From NCBI GenBank assembly GCA_021815525.1, contig JAKAGN010000011.1, forward strand, positions 1 through 16,313: DNA of 16,313 nt. The letters are read 5' to 3'. Below, piece by piece: positions 6,684 through 13,156 of the stretch. The DNA is from Deltaproteobacteria bacterium. Lineage in GTDB: Bacteria; Desulfobacterota; Desulfobacteria; Desulfobacterales; Desulfatibacillaceae. Positions within the stretch are counted from its first letter, which is position 1. Every line of letters begins with the position of its first letter. The translations under genes were made by a program, and so were the position numbers. Under the pieces are notes generated by a model. The model saw only the letters and a program-made list of their open reading frames with translations, did no database searches and was not told where the DNA came from.

Positions 6684-7766
6684 TCACGCCTCCGTGAAGT
6701 CCGTGGGCGGGTTCTTCAGAAGCGGCCGGAACCGGGCCTTGTCGTTGGCCTTCATGTAGGCGTCCTCCACGTCGATGCGGCCCCTGTGGACGAGGTCCAT
6801 GATGGCGTCGTCCAGAAGCTGCATTCCGTACTTCTTGCCGGTCTGCACCGCCGAGGGTATCTGGAAGGTCTTGTTCTCACGGATCAGGTTCCTGACGGCC
6901 GGGGTGGCGATCAGTATCTCCAGGGCCGCGCAGCGCCCCTTCTTGTCCACCCTTTTAAAGAGGGTCTGGCTTATGACGGCCCGGATGCCGTCGGCGAGCG
7001 TGGAGCGGATCTGCTCCTGCTGGCTAGCCGGGAAGACCTCGATGATGCGGTCCACGGTCTTGGCCGCGCTCGTTGTGTGCAGCGTGGCGAACACCAGGTG
7101 CCCCGTGGATGCCGCCTCCACCGCGAGGCTGATGGTTTCTAAGTCGCGCATTTCGCCCACCAGTATTATGTCCGGGTCCTCGCGCAGGGCCCCCCGGAGG
7201 GCCGCCGAGAAGGTCTTGGTGTGGGTCCCCACCTCCCGGTGGTTCACGATGCAGCTCTTGCTCTCGTGCACGAACTCGATGGGGTCCTCGATGGTGATGA
7301 TGTGGTCCTTGCGGCTGCGGTTGGCCACGTCCAGTATGGAGGCGAGCGTCGTGGATTTCCCCGAGCCCGTGGGACCGGTCACGATGACGAGCCCGCGGGG
7401 AAGCGTGGCCAGCTTCGACACCACGGGCGGCAGGCCCAGCTGCTCCGCGGTCTGGATCTGCTGGGGGATCTCGCGGAAAACCGCCGCCACGCCGTACTTC
7501 TGCATGAAGAAGTTGGCGCGGTAACGGGCCACGCCCGGAAGCTCGTAGCCGAAGTCGAGGTCGCCCGTTTCCTCGAAGACCTTGATCCGGTCCTCGGGGG
7601 TGATCTCGTAGAGCATTCCCCGAAGGTCGTCGCTCTCCAGGACCTTGTACTTGATGCGCTCGATTTCGCCGCGGATCCGGAGCGCCGGCTGCTGGCCGGA
7701 GACCAGGTGGAGGTCCGAGGCCCCCTGTTCGTGCATGAGCTTGAAAAACGCATCGATCTTGGCCAT
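6684..7766 (-). CDS. pilT: PilT twitching-motility retraction ATPase
   Basis: A 360-residue PilT of normal family length. The N-terminal PAS-like domain contains SDLHLVSGQQPALRIRGE, the classic opening. The ATPase core shows Walker A GPTGSGKST (131-139), Asp box EDPIEF (160-165), Walker B with GEMRD (204-208) and His box STGHLVFATLHT (220-231). AVRNLIRE (290-297) is the C-terminal AIRNLIRE-type motif needed for retraction in characterised PilT proteins. The start ATG has AAAGGAG 7 nt upstream. It lies 40 nt after yggT and 1 nt before the pilU-like gene, so the three are very likely co-transcribed. The product hydrolyses ATP to depolymerise pili for twitching or surface adhesion. Confidence 0.96.
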   Translation of the reverse strand: MAKIDAFFKLMHEQGASDLHLVSGQQPALRIRGEIERIKYKVLESDDLRGMLYEITPEDRIKVFEETGDLDFGYELPGVARYRANFFMQKYGVAAVFREIPQQIQTAEQLGLPPVVSKLATLPRGLVIVTGPTGSGKSTTLASILDVANRSRKDHIITIEDPIEFVHESKSCIVNHREVGTHTKTFSAALRGALREDPDIILVGEMRDLETISLAVEAASTGHLVFATLHTTSAAKTVDRIIEVFPASQQEQIRSTLADGIRAVISQTLFKRVDKKGRCAALEILIATPAVRNLIRENKTFQIPSAVQTGKKYGMQLLDDAIMDLVHRGRIDVEDAYMKANDKARFRPLLKNPPTDFTEA

Positions 7767-7806
7767 GAAAAAACTCCTTTAAAAAACTGGGGGCCTTGCG
7801 CGGGTC

Positions 7807-8130
7807 TCAGTAAACGGGCGATCCGCCTCCGGGCGAAAGGGCGTGGGCCACGCTGAAAAGGGTCCTCACCAGGAAGTACTGGAGAAAATATATGACAAGG
7901 ATGAGGATGAAGGGCGAAAAATCGATGCCGCCGCCCGAAACCGGCAGCTTGCGCCGAATGAAGCCGCACGCGGGCTCCGTGGCCCGGTGGATGAAACGCA
8001 CGATGGGGTTGTAAGGATCGGGATTGACCCAGCTTAGAAGCGCCCCCACGATGACCAGGACCATGTAGGCATTGAGGCCCATCTGGAGCACGTAGGCCAG
8101 CGCCTCGAAAAAATAGCGGAAAACGAACAT
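7807..8130 (-). CDS. yggT: YggT family integral membrane protein
   Basis: A 107-residue protein with two hydrophobic segments (about 8-33 and 72-93). Between them lies the family motif SWVNPDPYNPIVRFIHRATEP, then FIRRKLPVSGGGIDFSPFI. YggT proteins are small inner-membrane proteins, with reported links to osmotic or ion stress in E. coli and to thylakoid/division functions in the plant homologue; the mechanism is not settled. Here it is the first gene of the run leading into pilT, 40 nt upstream of it, with a promoter-like sequence about 85 nt before its start. The ribosome-binding site is modest: GGAGAGG stands 12 nt from the ATG. Confidence 0.93.
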   Translation of the reverse strand: MFVFRYFFEALAYVLQMGLNAYMVLVIVGALLSWVNPDPYNPIVRFIHRATEPACGFIRRKLPVSGGGIDFSPFILILVIYFLQYFLVRTLFSVAHALSPGGGSPVY

Positions 8131-8166
8131 CTCTCTGAGGTTCCTCTCCAGTGTCGAAAAGCGTTT

Positions 8167-8191
8167 CCGGCGGACAAAAGTCCACCGCCGG
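8167..8191 (-). promoter_or_regulatory. 5'-leader hairpin upstream of yggT
   Basis: On the minus strand CCGGCGG-TG-GAC, loop TTTT, then GTCCGCCGG forms a 9-bp stem with a TG bulge. It begins a few nucleotides after the start point predicted from the promoter at 8215-8242 and ends 36 nt before the yggT ATG. It could stabilise the 5' end or modulate translation. This is inference from position. Confidence 0.4.
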
Positions 8192-8214
8192 GACTTTCAG
8201 TTCCGATGAGCCCG

Positions 8215-8242
8215 CTTATCACGCATGGACCGCTTAAGTCAA
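8215..8242 (-). promoter_or_regulatory. Predicted sigma-70 promoter for the yggT-pilT cluster
   Basis: The minus strand reads TTGACT (8242-8237, five of six matches to TTGACA), a 16-nt spacer, then GATAAG (8220-8215, four of six matches to TATAAT). The predicted start near 8208 gives a leader of about 80 nt to yggT. It is the best promoter-like match in this gap. Confidence 0.5.
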
Positions 8243-8306
8243 CCAAGCCTTGCCAATTAGATAAAAAAGGGCCTCGCATTGCGCCGGCCCGTTTTCCGCG
8301 GCAAAA

Positions 8307-8323
8307 GCGGGCAGGACGCCCGC
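8307..8323 (-). terminator. Short GC hairpin with T-run
   Basis: GCGGGC (8307-8312) pairs with GCCCGC (8318-8323). On the minus strand the stem is followed directly by TTTTGCC, a compact terminator shape. It lies upstream of the yggT promoter and could stop transcripts arriving from the metalloprotease gene. The short stem keeps confidence low. Confidence 0.4.
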
Positions 8324-8378
8324 GCCCCCGGATTGGAAGCTATAGCATTTTCATAAATCCGCGTCGATTGGTCCTTGT

Positions 8379-8414
8379 TGGGTGGCCCCGGCAACTCGTT
8401 GCCGGGGCCACCCA
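8379..8414. repeat. 17-bp perfect inverted repeat with 2-nt centre
   Basis: TGGGTGGCCCCGGCAAC (8379-8395) is exactly matched by its reverse complement at 8398-8414, around a central TC. There is no T-run on either side, so it does not look like a plain terminator. It lies in the 427-nt stretch 8243-8669, which otherwise holds the short hairpin at 8307-8323 and the repeat at 8545-8673 and no coding sequence I can support. REP-like element, cruciform or structured RNA are all possible. Confidence 0.55.
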
Positions 8415-8544
8415 CACCCTGGAACCGGTCAAACGGAACGGAATTATGACAACCGTTGTACCTTTTATTCTTGACGCTTACAGGCGTTGACCGGCGCAAT
8501 GCGAAGCCCTTGAATCAGGGGAGCCCTGCCAGCCCCTGGCCGGT

Positions 8545-8673
8545 GTGAAGGCTTGCGGAAAACGATGAAATGCAAGGCGCGCAAGACGCGCGCGAAGGGA
8601 GTGTGCTGTTCGAACATGACCGAGCGCAAGGCGAGGCGCAACGCCGCAGATCGCGTTTTCCGCAAGCCTTCAC
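8545..8673 (-). repeat. Intergenic inverted repeat, copy 1, at the 3' end of the M48 gene
   Basis: A perfect 20-bp inverted repeat (GTGAAGGCTTGCGGAAAACG at 8545-8564 against 8654-8673) encloses about 90 nt of GC-rich sequence. The centre has the palindrome TGTTCGAACA. The interior and right arm align nearly base for base with copy 2 at 10149-10277: shared blocks include GCAAGGCGCGC, GCGAAGGGAG, TGACCGAGC and GCGCAACGCCGC. The right arm contains the TGA of the metalloprotease gene (8670-8672). Translating the element gives a small Arg-rich reading frame that is an artefact of the repeat. Confidence 0.88.
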
Positions 8674-10082
8674 CTGGGCCGGCCGAGGCCCTCCGGCATC
8701 CGGGACGGCGGGGGAAGCTTCGTGAGGGCCTGCTCCACGCGCTCGGTGAGGTCCGGGTCGGAGCCCGCCAGGCGGAGGGCCTGCTCCAGGTGGAAGCGGG
8801 CGATACGCCAGTCGCCGGTGGAGATGGCGTACATGCCGAGGTTGTAGTGGGCCTCGGGCATGTTGCCGAGCTGCCCCAGGGCTTGGCCCAGGAAGTAGAA
8901 GGCGGAGGAGTAACCGGGAAAGAGGCGGAGGGCCGCGCGCAGCTGCGGGGCGGCGTCTCCTGGCGCGCCGAGGTCCAACTCCGCGCGGCCCAGCCAGAAG
9001 GGTATCTCCGCGTTGTCGGGGGCTGAGGGCGCGGCGGAGGAAAGGACGGCCTTGGCGTCGCTGGGCTGGCCCGCCTCCACGAGCACCTGGCCCAGGCCGG
9101 CCAGGAAGTTGGCGTCGAAGGGCCGCGCGGCCACGGCCTTTTTCATGGTTTCCACCGCTTCCCTGCGGCGTGAGAGGCGGGAGTAGGCCAGGGCCTGGCC
9201 GTAGAGGAGGGCGGGGTCGGAGGGCTTCTTGCGGAGGTCGTCGGAAAGGCGCGCGAGGCCCTCGTTCACGTCGCCGTAGAGGCCTATAAGCCGCGCCCGA
9301 AACTCGTCGAAGGCCGCGGGGTCGACGGCCCGCTTGTCCTTGGCCATGTCCGGGTGGGCGGAGAGCCACGTGTCCATGGCCGCCATGCGCTCCTCCACGC
9401 CCGGGTGGGTGGTGAGGTAAGTTGGCACCTGCTGGGGTCCGAAAAGCTCGGATGCCCGCATCTTGCCCAGGGCCGAGAGGTAGCCCGCGCCGCCGTAGCC
9501 CGCCTGGGCCAGGAAGCCGCGGCCTATCTCGTCGGCCTGGCGCTCGTCCTCGCGGCTGTACGCCAGTGAGAGGGTCTCGGAGGTGGCCATGCCGCCCACC
9601 ACGGCCGGGGCCGGCGCGCCCAGGAAGATGCCGGCCAGCATTCCGGCGAGGCTCGCCAGCTGGATTTTCTTTTCCCGGGCTATGTTCTTGGAGATGTGCC
9701 GGCACATGACGTGGGCTATCTCGTGGGCCATGATGCCGGCCAGCTCGTCCTCGCGGTCCAGGGCCGCTATGGTGCCCCGGTACACCACGATGTGCCCGCC
9801 GGGCCCGGCGAAGGCGTTGAAGACGTCCTGGTCGGCCACGTAAAAGTGAAAGACGAAGGGCTTGTCGGGGATGTCGGCCGTGAGGCGCGCGCCCAGGCCG
9901 TCGATATAGGCGGACACCACCGGGTCCTCGATGATGTTCATCTGGCGCCTGACCTCCTCGATGAACTTCGCGCCCAGCTCCTTTTCCTCGGTCACGGTGA
10001 TGGCGAACGCGGGACGGACGGACGTAAGGGTCAAAATCGCCGCAAGCAAGAGCGGCAATGAAGCCCGAAAACGGATTTTCAT
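8670..10082 (-). CDS. Periplasmic M48-family zinc metalloprotease with TPR domain (BepA/YfgC-like)
   Basis: A 470-residue secreted protease. The signal peptide covers about residues 1-27 (KIRFR, hydrophobic core, cleavage after AFA). The zinc site HEIAH gives H120, E121 and H124, and SREDERQAD gives the third ligand E180 and D184. From about residue 270 to the end, TPR-like repeats follow (LLYGQALAYSRL, FLAGLGQVLVEAG, AFYFLGQALGQLG, AHYNLGMYAISTG). This is the BepA/YfgC layout, in which protease and TPR act in quality control of outer-membrane proteins. I chose ATG 10082 because it has GAGGA about 9 nt upstream and directly opens the signal peptide. A longer frame back to 10178 only reads into the adjacent repeat and must be spurious. 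The stop codon lies inside repeat copy 1. Confidence 0.92.
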   Translation of the reverse strand: MKIRFRASLPLLLAAILTLTSVRPAFAITVTEEKELGAKFIEEVRRQMNIIEDPVVSAYIDGLGARLTADIPDKPFVFHFYVADQDVFNAFAGPGGHIVVYRGTIAALDREDELAGIMAHEIAHVMCRHISKNIAREKKIQLASLAGMLAGIFLGAPAPAVVGGMATSETLSLAYSREDERQADEIGRGFLAQAGYGGAGYLSALGKMRASELFGPQQVPTYLTTHPGVEERMAAMDTWLSAHPDMAKDKRAVDPAAFDEFRARLIGLYGDVNEGLARLSDDLRKKPSDPALLYGQALAYSRLSRRREAVETMKKAVAARPFDANFLAGLGQVLVEAGQPSDAKAVLSSAAPSAPDNAEIPFWLGRAELDLGAPGDAAPQLRAALRLFPGYSSAFYFLGQALGQLGNMPEAHYNLGMYAISTGDWRIARFHLEQALRLAGSDPDLTERVEQALTKLPPPSRMPEGLGRPR

Positions 10083-10126
10083 GCGGAATTTTCCTCTAAG
10101 GGTTACGGCGGAAAGGCGCGCTGACA

Positions 10127-10142
10127 GCCTTTCCGGAAAGGC
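10127..10142. repeat. 16-bp perfect palindrome upstream of the M48 gene
   Basis: GCCTTTCCGGAAAGGC is a perfect palindrome 45 nt before the metalloprotease start and just left of repeat copy 2. It could be a dimeric regulator's operator, or part of the outer stem of the repeat, whose ends CGCTGACAG (10119-10127) and CTGTCAGCG (10272-10280) also pair. Whether it is regulatory cannot be told from one site. Confidence 0.4.
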
Positions 10143-10148
10143 AGGATC

Positions 10149-10277
10149 GACAGGCGGCCTGAAAAAGATGAGCCGCAAGGCGCGCGAGTGAGCGGCGAAG
10201 GGAGCGTACTTTTCGTACGTGACCGAGCCGGGAAGCGAAGCGCAACGCCGCGGATCGCGTTTTTCGCCAGCCTGTCA
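10149..10277 (-). repeat. Intergenic inverted repeat, copy 2, at the 3' end of the NifA-like gene
   Basis: Same family and same orientation as 8545-8673. The terminal arms (10149-10166 and 10260-10276) pair imperfectly. The central stem is CGTAC-TTTTC-GTACG, where copy 1 has a different but still self-complementary centre. This is seen directly and suggests the hairpin, not the sequence, is conserved. Its right edge contributes the TGA of the sigma-54 activator (10275-10277), at the same place in the element as in copy 1. Confidence 0.88.
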
Positions 10278-11786
10278 GCGGTATTCGCGGAAGTCCACCC
10301 CCAGCTTTTTGGCCTTGTAGGCGAACTTGCGGGGCGTTGTGGCCAGAAGCTCGGCGGCCTTGCCCATGTTGCCGCGGGTGTTTTTGAGGGCGTCTATTAT
10401 CATCTCCTTTTCCACGGCGCTCACGGCGTCCCCCAGGGCCTGGTTCGGGAGGGTGCCGCTCTCCTCGCCGGTCTGGATGGTGGGGGGCAGGTGGTAGGAG
10501 TGGATGACGCCGCCCTCGCACAGAAGCACCGCCCGCTCGATGCAGTTTTCCAGCTCCCGTACGTTTCCCGGCCAGTGGTACTGCATCAGCATGTCTATGG
10601 CCGGCGTGGAGAAGCGCTTGATTTCCTTCTTGTTTTCCCTGGAGTAGACGGAGAGGAAGTGCTCGGCCAGAAGTAGTATGTCGGTCTTTCTCTCCCGCAG
10701 GGGCGGCATGTAGATGGGAAACACGTTTAAGCGGTAGTAGAGGTCCTCCCGGAAGGAGCCCTCCTCCACGGCGGCCTCCAGGTTCTTGTTGGTGGCGGCT
10801 ATGACCCGAACGTCCACCTTGAGGGTGCGCTCGCCGCCCACCCGCTCGAACTCGCGCTCCTGGAGGACCCTCAGAAGCCGCGACTGGACGTCCAGCCCGA
10901 TGCTCCCGATCTCGTCCAAGAAGATGGTGCCCTTGTTGGCCAGCTCGAAGCGGCCCGGCTTCTGGCGCACCGCCCCGGTGAAGGCGCCCTTCTCGTGGCC
11001 GAAAAGCTCGCTTTCGATCAGGTTGGCCGGAAGCGCCGCGCAGTTAACCTTGATGAAGGCGCGCTCGGCCCGGGGGCTTCCGTAGTGGATGGCGGAGGCG
11101 GCCAGCTCCTTTCCGGTGCCGGACTCGCCCCGTATCAGGACCGTGGCGTTGGAGCGGCACACCTGGGAGACCATCTGGAAGACCTCCCTCATTCGGTTGG
11201 AGCTTCCCACCATGTTGGAGACGGAGTACTTGCCGGCAAGTTTCTCTTTAAGCTTTCGGGACTCCTCGCGCCGAAGCTCCTTCTCCCAGGTCAGGGCCTC
11301 CATGGAGACCACCTTCTGGGCCACCATGGCGGCCGCCACGGTAAGGACCCGCACGGCCTCCCCAAGGTCGAAGGCGGGCTCATAGGGCCGTGACACCGAA
11401 AGCGCGCCCACCGCGGCGCTCCCCTTCACGATGGGCACGCAGATGAAGGAGGTTTCCACACCCGAGGCGCGGGTCTCGCCGGTGCGGTTGAGGAACAGGG
11501 GCTCCTCGCTCACCCTGGCTATGACGGCGGGCTCGCCCGTTTCGATGACCCGGCCGGTGACGCCCTCGCCGGGCTTGTAGCGGCCCTTCTTGACGGCGTC
11601 CGCCGAGAGCCCGTGGGACACCTCGATGCGTATCTCCCGGGAGGCCGGGTTCAAGAGGGTTATGGCGCCGCGCGAGATGCCCATGCCGTCCGCCAGGATG
11701 TCCAGCACCCTGTAGAGGGAGGGCTTGAGCTCCACGCCGGTCAAGGCGAGAGCGATCTCGTGGAGAAAGGTGAGGACCTCTTTCAT
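10275..11786 (-). CDS. Sigma-54-dependent activator, NifA type (GAF, AAA+, HTH)
   Basis: A 503-residue enhancer-binding protein. An N-terminal GAF domain (about 10-160) is followed by a charged linker helix. The AAA+ domain has Walker A GESGTGKE (220-227), the sigma-54 contact loop GAFTGA (267-272) and Walker B FLDEIG (289-294). A C-terminal Fis-type helix-turn-helix starts near residue 474 (MGKAAELLATTPRKFAYKAK), whose TPRKFAYKAKK recognition helix is very like NifA. There is no receiver domain, so the signal should come through the GAF domain or a partner. The ATG at 11786 overlaps the stop of the upstream gene as ATGA, with GGAG close upstream. An upstream ATG at 11846 would overlap the neighbour by 64 nt and is less likely. 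No nif gene is in view, so the target genes are unknown and no symbol is given. Confidence 0.93.
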   Translation of the reverse strand: MKEVLTFLHEIALALTGVELKPSLYRVLDILADGMGISRGAITLLNPASREIRIEVSHGLSADAVKKGRYKPGEGVTGRVIETGEPAVIARVSEEPLFLNRTGETRASGVETSFICVPIVKGSAAVGALSVSRPYEPAFDLGEAVRVLTVAAAMVAQKVVSMEALTWEKELRREESRKLKEKLAGKYSVSNMVGSSNRMREVFQMVSQVCRSNATVLIRGESGTGKELAASAIHYGSPRAERAFIKVNCAALPANLIESELFGHEKGAFTGAVRQKPGRFELANKGTIFLDEIGSIGLDVQSRLLRVLQEREFERVGGERTLKVDVRVIAATNKNLEAAVEEGSFREDLYYRLNVFPIYMPPLRERKTDILLLAEHFLSVYSRENKKEIKRFSTPAIDMLMQYHWPGNVRELENCIERAVLLCEGGVIHSYHLPPTIQTGEESGTLPNQALGDAVSAVEKEMIIDALKNTRGNMGKAAELLATTPRKFAYKAKKLGVDFREYR

Positions 11787-12814
11787 GGCGCTCCGGGGCC
11801 CTGGTTCGCCGCCGGCGCGGGGATTTCGCCTAGGGCCATGCGGCAAAGGTCAACTATAAATATTGGGGAAAGACCCGCCTCGGCGGTCTCCTTTCCCATG
11901 GCGGAGACGCACACCGGGCACAGGAAGGCCATGCCGGTGGCGCCGTGGGCCTTGGCGTCTGCGATGTTCGCGGCCCTGTGCTCTCCGGCCAGGACCTTTC
12001 TGGGATCGAGGGCCCCGCCGGGGTTCTCGCCGCAGCATACGGCGTTTTCGCGGTCGAACTGGCGTTCGACGCGGGTGACGCCCATCATGCGGAAGATTTC
12101 GTCCAGAAGCGCGTCCTTTTCAGGTGCGAAGCGGGCGGCGCAGGGCCGCTGGAAGGCGAGCGCTATGTTTAGGGGCCGGATGGCGTCCCGGTTTTCGTTA
12201 AGCTTTTCCCAAAGATGCTCGTAGAGGTGCACGGGCTTGAAGGGGACCGGGATTCCGCGTTCCTTCGCCTCGCATATCATGGCCCAGCAGTCCTCGTGCA
12301 CGAAGACGATTTCGGAGGCTCCCGTGGCCGCCAGGCGCTCGATGGTGCGGGGCATTTCATCCACCGTGTGCCGCAGGTTTCCCATGTGGAGGTAGACTAT
12401 GTGGCAGAAGAAGAAGCGGCCCTTCAAGAGCGGGACGCCGTCCCAAAGCCTGCCGCTGAAGGTCTCGGGCGGCAGGAAGCTGTAGATTGTGCAAAGGCTC
12501 GCGGCGCGGCCCGAGACCTTGGGGGGTACGAACTCGCCCTTTACCGCGAAGTGGGCGTGCATGGCATCCGTCATCTCGGGGGAAAAGTAGCGGCCGGACT
12601 CCTCCATGCGTTGGGCGAGCCGGAAGAAGGGCCCGGCGTTTTCCGGGCAGCGCTCCTCGCAGGCGAAGCAGGTTACGCATTTTGCGAGCCACTCCGGGGC
12701 CTCGCCCGCGGCGAGCCTTTTCACCTCGGCCGGGGCGTCCTTTGGCGAGATCCCCACGAAGCGGCAGCCCGAAAGGCATTTTCCGCAGAAGGTGCAGCGT
12801 TCGGGATGGTGCAT
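11783..12814 (-). CDS. HdrD/GlpC-like Fe-S protein: two [4Fe-4S] ferredoxin motifs plus CCG domain
   Basis: A 343-residue soluble redox protein. The N-terminus has two cysteine sets, C7xxC10xxC13xxxC17 and C46xxC49xxC52xxxC56, as in ferredoxin-like [4Fe-4S] modules. The C-terminal half has one good CCG (DUF224) motif, C225-x34-CCG (260-262)-x36-C299xxC302. This type of site holds a non-cubane cluster or disulfide-reducing centre in heterodisulfide reductase HdrB/HdrD. The preceding half-repeat is degenerate: it keeps C176 in HEDCWAMI but lacks its own CCG. The start at 12814 has GAGGGAGG 8 nt upstream. The gene overlaps the NifA-type activator by 4 nt, so both are made together. The exact redox partner is unknown; no HdrA, HdrC or membrane subunit is present here. 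Confidence 0.9.
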   Translation of the reverse strand: MHHPERCTFCGKCLSGCRFVGISPKDAPAEVKRLAAGEAPEWLAKCVTCFACEERCPENAGPFFRLAQRMEESGRYFSPEMTDAMHAHFAVKGEFVPPKVSGRAASLCTIYSFLPPETFSGRLWDGVPLLKGRFFFCHIVYLHMGNLRHTVDEMPRTIERLAATGASEIVFVHEDCWAMICEAKERGIPVPFKPVHLYEHLWEKLNENRDAIRPLNIALAFQRPCAARFAPEKDALLDEIFRMMGVTRVERQFDRENAVCCGENPGGALDPRKVLAGEHRAANIADAKAHGATGMAFLCPVCVSAMGKETAEAGLSPIFIVDLCRMALGEIPAPAANQGPGAP

Positions 12815-12849
12815 GGTTGATGCCTCCCTCTTTCGATTTTTCCCCGGTG

Positions 12850-12878
12850 ATTTTGAAGGTGATTTCTTGGAAAATCAA
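12850..12878 (-). promoter_or_regulatory. Candidate proximal promoter of the HdrD-like/NifA-like operon
   Basis: Minus strand TTGATT (12878-12873), 17-nt spacer, CAAAAT (12855-12850), each four of six matches to the sigma-70 consensus. It would give a leader of about 30 nt. It lies in a locally AT-rich patch. It is weaker than the distal candidate. Confidence 0.3.
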
Positions 12879-13024
12879 GAGGGAAAGGCGAGGCCGCTTC
12901 CCGGTGGGGCTACGATGATTTTTTCAGGGGGACGGCAAGCGGTCTTCACCGCGATAGGGCAACGGGTGGGGGCCGTCACTCCCCCCAAAAGGCTTCAGCC
13001 GCTCGCGCGGCTGGGGGGCAGTCG

Positions 13025-13060
13025 GCCCGGCTTCGACCTCCGTGTCGAAGCCGGGCATAT
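13025..13060 (+). terminator. Perfect 13-bp hairpin followed by a T-run on the plus strand
   Basis: GCCCGGCTTCGAC (13025-13037) pairs exactly with 13044-13056 around a 6-nt loop, and the plus strand continues ATATTTTC. This has the form of a Rho-independent terminator for plus-strand RNA, although no plus-strand gene is recognised nearby. Read on the minus strand it would instead be the first stem of the leader described for 12815-13064. Confidence 0.45.
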
Positions 13061-13070
13061 TTTCTACGAA

Positions 13071-13100
13071 ATTGTATAACCGGTGGGGGTATCGCGTCAA
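13071..13100 (-). promoter_or_regulatory. Candidate distal sigma-70 promoter of the HdrD-like/NifA-like operon
   Basis: Minus strand TTGACG (13100-13095, five of six) and TACAAT (13076-13071, five of six) with an 18-nt spacer; an overlapping TATACA gives a 16-nt spacer. It lies just past the PFOR terminator, where a new transcription unit should start. The predicted start is near 13064. Confidence 0.5.
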
Positions 13101-13115
13101 GGCAATTCATGGAAG

Positions 13116-13144
13116 GCCCCCCGGGAGCGCCGCTCCCGGGGGGC
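13116..13144 (-). terminator. Hairpin ending the PFOR transcript
   Basis: GCCCCCCGGGAGC (13116-13128) and its exact complement (13132-13144) form a 13-bp stem with a 3-nt loop, starting 12 nt after the PFOR stop. On the minus strand it is followed by CTTCCATG, a poor T-tract. The stem's strength and position still make termination likely. Confidence 0.7.
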
Positions 13145-13156
13145 GGGACCGCGGTA

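Larger units (their letters stand above)
12815..13064 (-). promoter_or_regulatory. Structured leader region upstream of the HdrD-like gene
   Basis: If transcription starts from the distal promoter, a leader of about 250 nt precedes the 12814 start. It contains a perfect 13-bp hairpin (13025-13037 against 13044-13056, loop CTCCGT on the plus strand). A second hairpin, CAGCCGC-TCGC-GCGGCTG (12996-13013), is flanked by C6 (12981-12986) and G6 (13013-13018). Inverted TGATTTT and AAAATCA segments lie near 12850-12880. A 44-codon frame opens at 13058 and ends with TGA at 12924; its ATG touches the first hairpin and it has no clear ribosome-binding site, so I do not call it a gene. I do not recognise a known riboswitch class. 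Confidence 0.35.

Noticed and set aside
8200..8260. Sigma-54 promoter (TGGC motif near TTGGCAAGGCTTGG) before yggT
   Set aside because: The spacing between the GG and a downstream GC element does not fit the -24/-12 rule. The overlapping sigma-70 match is better.
8465..8665. 66-codon Arg-rich minus-strand frame in repeat copy 1
   Set aside because: A similar peptide (KTRSAALR and so on) can be read from repeat copy 2. It reflects the repeat's DNA sequence, not a protein under selection.
10083..10178. Longer start for the M48 metalloprotease at 10178
   Set aside because: The extra 32 residues are encoded by the edge of the inverted repeat and would bury the signal peptide. The internal ATG at 10082 has a ribosome-binding site and gives a proper signal sequence.
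12924..13058. 44-codon minus-strand frame as a protein gene
   Set aside because: Its start lies against a perfect hairpin and lacks a clear ribosome-binding site, and a frame of this length is expected by chance in such GC-rich DNA. It is kept only as a note in the leader finding.
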